Shown here in pieces: positions 13,081-13,226 of a DNA stretch of 13,226 bases (position 1 is the first letter of the stretch; each line of letters opens with the position of its first letter). The translations under genes were made by a program, and so were the position numbers. The stretch comes from SIG701 sp045577175 (lineage in GTDB: Bacteria; Bacillota; Clostridia; Oscillospirales; CAG-272). A model generated the notes under the pieces. That model worked only from the letters and a program-made list of their open reading frames with translations, was not told the origin of the DNA and ran no database searches. Where the stretch lies: positions 1 to 13,226 of the forward strand of contig JAZNHT010000020.1 in the NCBI GenBank assembly GCA_045577175.1. Direction: 5' to 3'.

Positions 13081-13101
13081 CTTGTCAGGAAAAATGACAA
13101 G
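13081..13101. repeat. Short palindrome after the terminator
   Basis: CTTGTCA (13081-13087) and TGACAAG (13095-13101) pair perfectly around a 7-nt A-rich loop. No gene starts here. Confidence 0.45.
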
Positions 13102-13114
13102 GCATAGATGAACG

Positions 13115-13161
13115 TGGCTCCCTCCGGGAGGGAGCCGGTGCCGTAGGCGACTGAGGGAGAA
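13115..13161. repeat. Palindromic intergenic repeat (REP-like, gut Clostridia type)
   Basis: GGCTCCCTCC (13116-13125) and GGAGGGAGCC (13127-13136) form a near-perfect palindrome, followed by GGTGCCGTAGGCGACTGAGG. I recall this general pattern (GGCTCCCTC...GAGGGAGC...GACTGAGGGAG) as dispersed between genes in many gut Clostridia; that is memory, not a search. No coding content. Confidence 0.65.
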
Positions 13162-13194
13162 TGCGTTAGAATAAAGTTAGCACAAGCCTAAAAT

Positions 13195-13226
13195 CACGCG
13201 GGCTCCTTCCGTCACGCTATCGCGTG
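13195..13226. repeat. Start of a second palindromic repeat, cut by the window edge
   Basis: CACGCG (13195-13200) and CGCGTG (13221-13226) are inverted around GGCTCCTTCCGTCACG-type sequence resembling the preceding repeat. It is truncated, so its full form is not visible. Confidence 0.4.

Overview
The window looks like chromosomal DNA from a Gram-positive, Clostridia-like Firmicute, probably an uncultured gut Oscillospirales-type lineage. The evidence is the L13-S9 ribosomal pair, an MnmM/YtqB methyltransferase, a PadR/DUF1700/DUF4097 cassette, strong AGGAGG ribosome binding sites, near-consensus sigma-A promoters, GC-rich wobble positions, and a short palindromic repeat at the right end of a type I associate with gut Clostridia. 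The genus cannot be fixed from this sequence.

Left part (1-1300, leftward): the first codons of a membrane or exported protein with its own promoter, then the rplM-rpsI operon with a textbook promoter, an AT-rich upstream element and a good terminator.

Middle left (1300-2876): an AT-rich, accessory-looking stretch. It carries one rightward gene for a 271-residue double-CxxC protein that resembles immunity proteins of contact-dependent toxins, with its own promoter and terminator. A 37-bp promoter-containing sequence occurs twice (34/37 identical), once before this gene and once before mnmM. A leftward terminator with no leftward gene upstream of it, and a block dense in inverted repeats, also lie here. 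This is the most likely site of past gene gain or replacement.

Centre (2820-10989, rightward): six tightly spaced genes that look like one operon: mnmM (tRNA wobble uridine methylation), a membrane-anchored VanY-type D,D-carboxypeptidase, a MurJ-like lipid flippase, a GT4 glycosyltransferase, a 998-residue secreted and membrane-anchored protein with a possible DUF5722/TIM-barrel-like core, and a small membrane protein. Apart from mnmM, the theme is envelope glycan: lipid-linked precursor export, sugar transfer, peptide trimming, and a large extracellular protein.

Right part (11039-13078, rightward): a self-contained padR-DUF1700-DUF4097 cassette. A perfect inverted repeat overlaps the -10 box, which suggests PadR autoregulation. 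The DUF4097 protein has ten Thr-Gly repeats at a strict 19-20 residue period and a possible lipobox. After its terminator the window ends in palindromic intergenic repeats.
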